Shown here piece by piece: positions 6,435 to 6,863 of a DNA stretch of 6,863 bases. Location of the stretch: NCBI GenBank assembly GCA_014763515.1, contig JACXVH010000085.1, positions 1 through 6,863 of the forward strand, written 5' to 3'. Source of the DNA: Flavobacteriaceae bacterium (lineage in GTDB: Bacteria > Bacteroidota > Bacteroidia > Flavobacteriales > Flavobacteriaceae). A model generated the notes under the pieces. The model saw nothing but the letters and a program-made list of their open reading frames with translations. It was not told the origin of the DNA and did not search any database. The translations under genes and the position numbers were made by a program. Position 1 is the stretch's first letter, and each line of letters opens with the position of its first letter.

Positions 6435-6863
6435 TTATAATGCTTTTTCTAAATCTTGAAGTAGATCTTGAATGTCTTCTACGCCTACGCTTAATCGAAC
6501 CATATCGTCTGTAATGCCAATTTCAGCTCTTTTTTCAGCAGGAACTGAAGCGTGTGTCATTAATGCTGGATGATTTGCTAGAGATTCAACTCCTCCTAAA
6601 GACTCCGCTAATGTAAACACTCTTACTTTTTCTAAGAATGAAATAGCGTCTTCCATTTTTCCTGAATTAAACGTAAATGTAACCATTCCGCCATATCCTC
6701 CTATCATTTGTTTTTTTGCAATTTCATGATTTGGATGAGACTCTAAACCTGGATAATATACTCTTTTAATTGCAGGATGTTTAGCTAAATACTCAGCTAC
6801 TTTTTGACCGTTTTCGCAATGACGTTGTACTCGTAAGTGTAAGGTTTTAATGCCTCGTAAAAC
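6435..6863 (-). CDS. PLP-dependent trans-sulfuration enzyme (cystathionine gamma-synthase/lyase family), C-terminal part
   Basis: The last 142 residues of a Cys/Met metabolism PLP enzyme; the N-terminal part, including the PLP-binding lysine, lies beyond the right edge. The frame is open from the window edge to the TAA at 6435-6437. Family features are RGIKTLHLRVQRH at the start of the fragment, YYPGLESHPNHEIAKKQM, GGYGGMVTF, the substrate-site region LAESLGGVESLANHPA, MTHASVP, and GITDDMVRLSVGVED near the end. The Arg of RLSVG normally binds the substrate carboxylate. Members make or cleave cystathionine (methionine or cysteine synthesis) or degrade methionine or homocysteine; the C-terminal part alone cannot separate cystathionine gamma-synthase from gamma-lyase or methionine gamma-lyase, so no symbol is given. 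The ATG at 6707 is an internal methionine, not a start. It converges on the barrel gene and shares its terminator. Confidence 0.92.
   Translation of the reverse strand, partial: VLRGIKTLHLRVQRHCENGQKVAEYLAKHPAIKRVYYPGLESHPNHEIAKKQMIGGYGGMVTFTFNSGKMEDAISFLEKVRVFTLAESLGGVESLANHPALMTHASVPAEKRAEIGITDDMVRLSVGVEDIQDLLQDLEKAL

Noticed and set aside
6435..6707. A separate 90-residue gene starting at the ATG at 6707
   Set aside because: The frame stays open to the window edge and encodes family-conserved sequence (YYPGLESHPNHEIAKKQ) immediately before this methionine, so it is an internal residue of a larger enzyme.

Overview
The window looks like chromosomal DNA from a member of the Flavobacteriia, probably Flavobacterium or a close relative. 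This rests on AT-rich sequence, A-rich leaders without clear Shine-Dalgarno sites, several Bacteroidota-type -7 promoter boxes (TAnnTTTG), a protein with a type IX secretion C-terminal sorting domain, and protein sequences that read like flavobacterial housekeeping genes. I see no mobile element, CRISPR array, tRNA or rRNA.

Layout: the minus strand carries, in order of transcription from the right, the C-terminal 142 residues of a PLP-dependent trans-sulfuration enzyme (6435-6863, cut by the window edge); gdhA, an NADP-type glutamate dehydrogenase (4022-5365); a 755-residue two-propeller protein with a sorting domain that I read as PorZ of the type IX secretion system (1644-3911); recO (933-1643), whose ATG directly abuts the porZ stop codon; and the start of ileS (from 849, running off the left edge). 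The only plus-strand gene (5589-6371) encodes a secreted, probably outer-membrane barrel protein of a Bacteroidota family without known function. It is divergent from gdhA and convergent with the trans-sulfuration gene.

Transcription units: a strong hairpin at 3967-4000 ends gdhA, and a perfect 36-nt palindrome at 6392-6427 separates the convergent pair. Candidate promoters precede ileS, porZ-recO, gdhA and the plus-strand gene. porZ and recO probably form a two-gene operon. The genes look like an ordinary core-genome neighbourhood and not a single pathway.

The most striking anomaly is in ileS. The N-terminal reading frame runs normally to the motif PPSANG, then jumps directly into sequence that normally lies some 60-70 codons further on, in a different frame, and stops at 664-666. 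The missing piece contains the HIGH ATP-binding motif of this essential enzyme. This is either an assembly or sequencing error or a real lesion, which would imply a second isoleucyl-tRNA synthetase elsewhere. I found no evidence of an undescribed multi-gene system.
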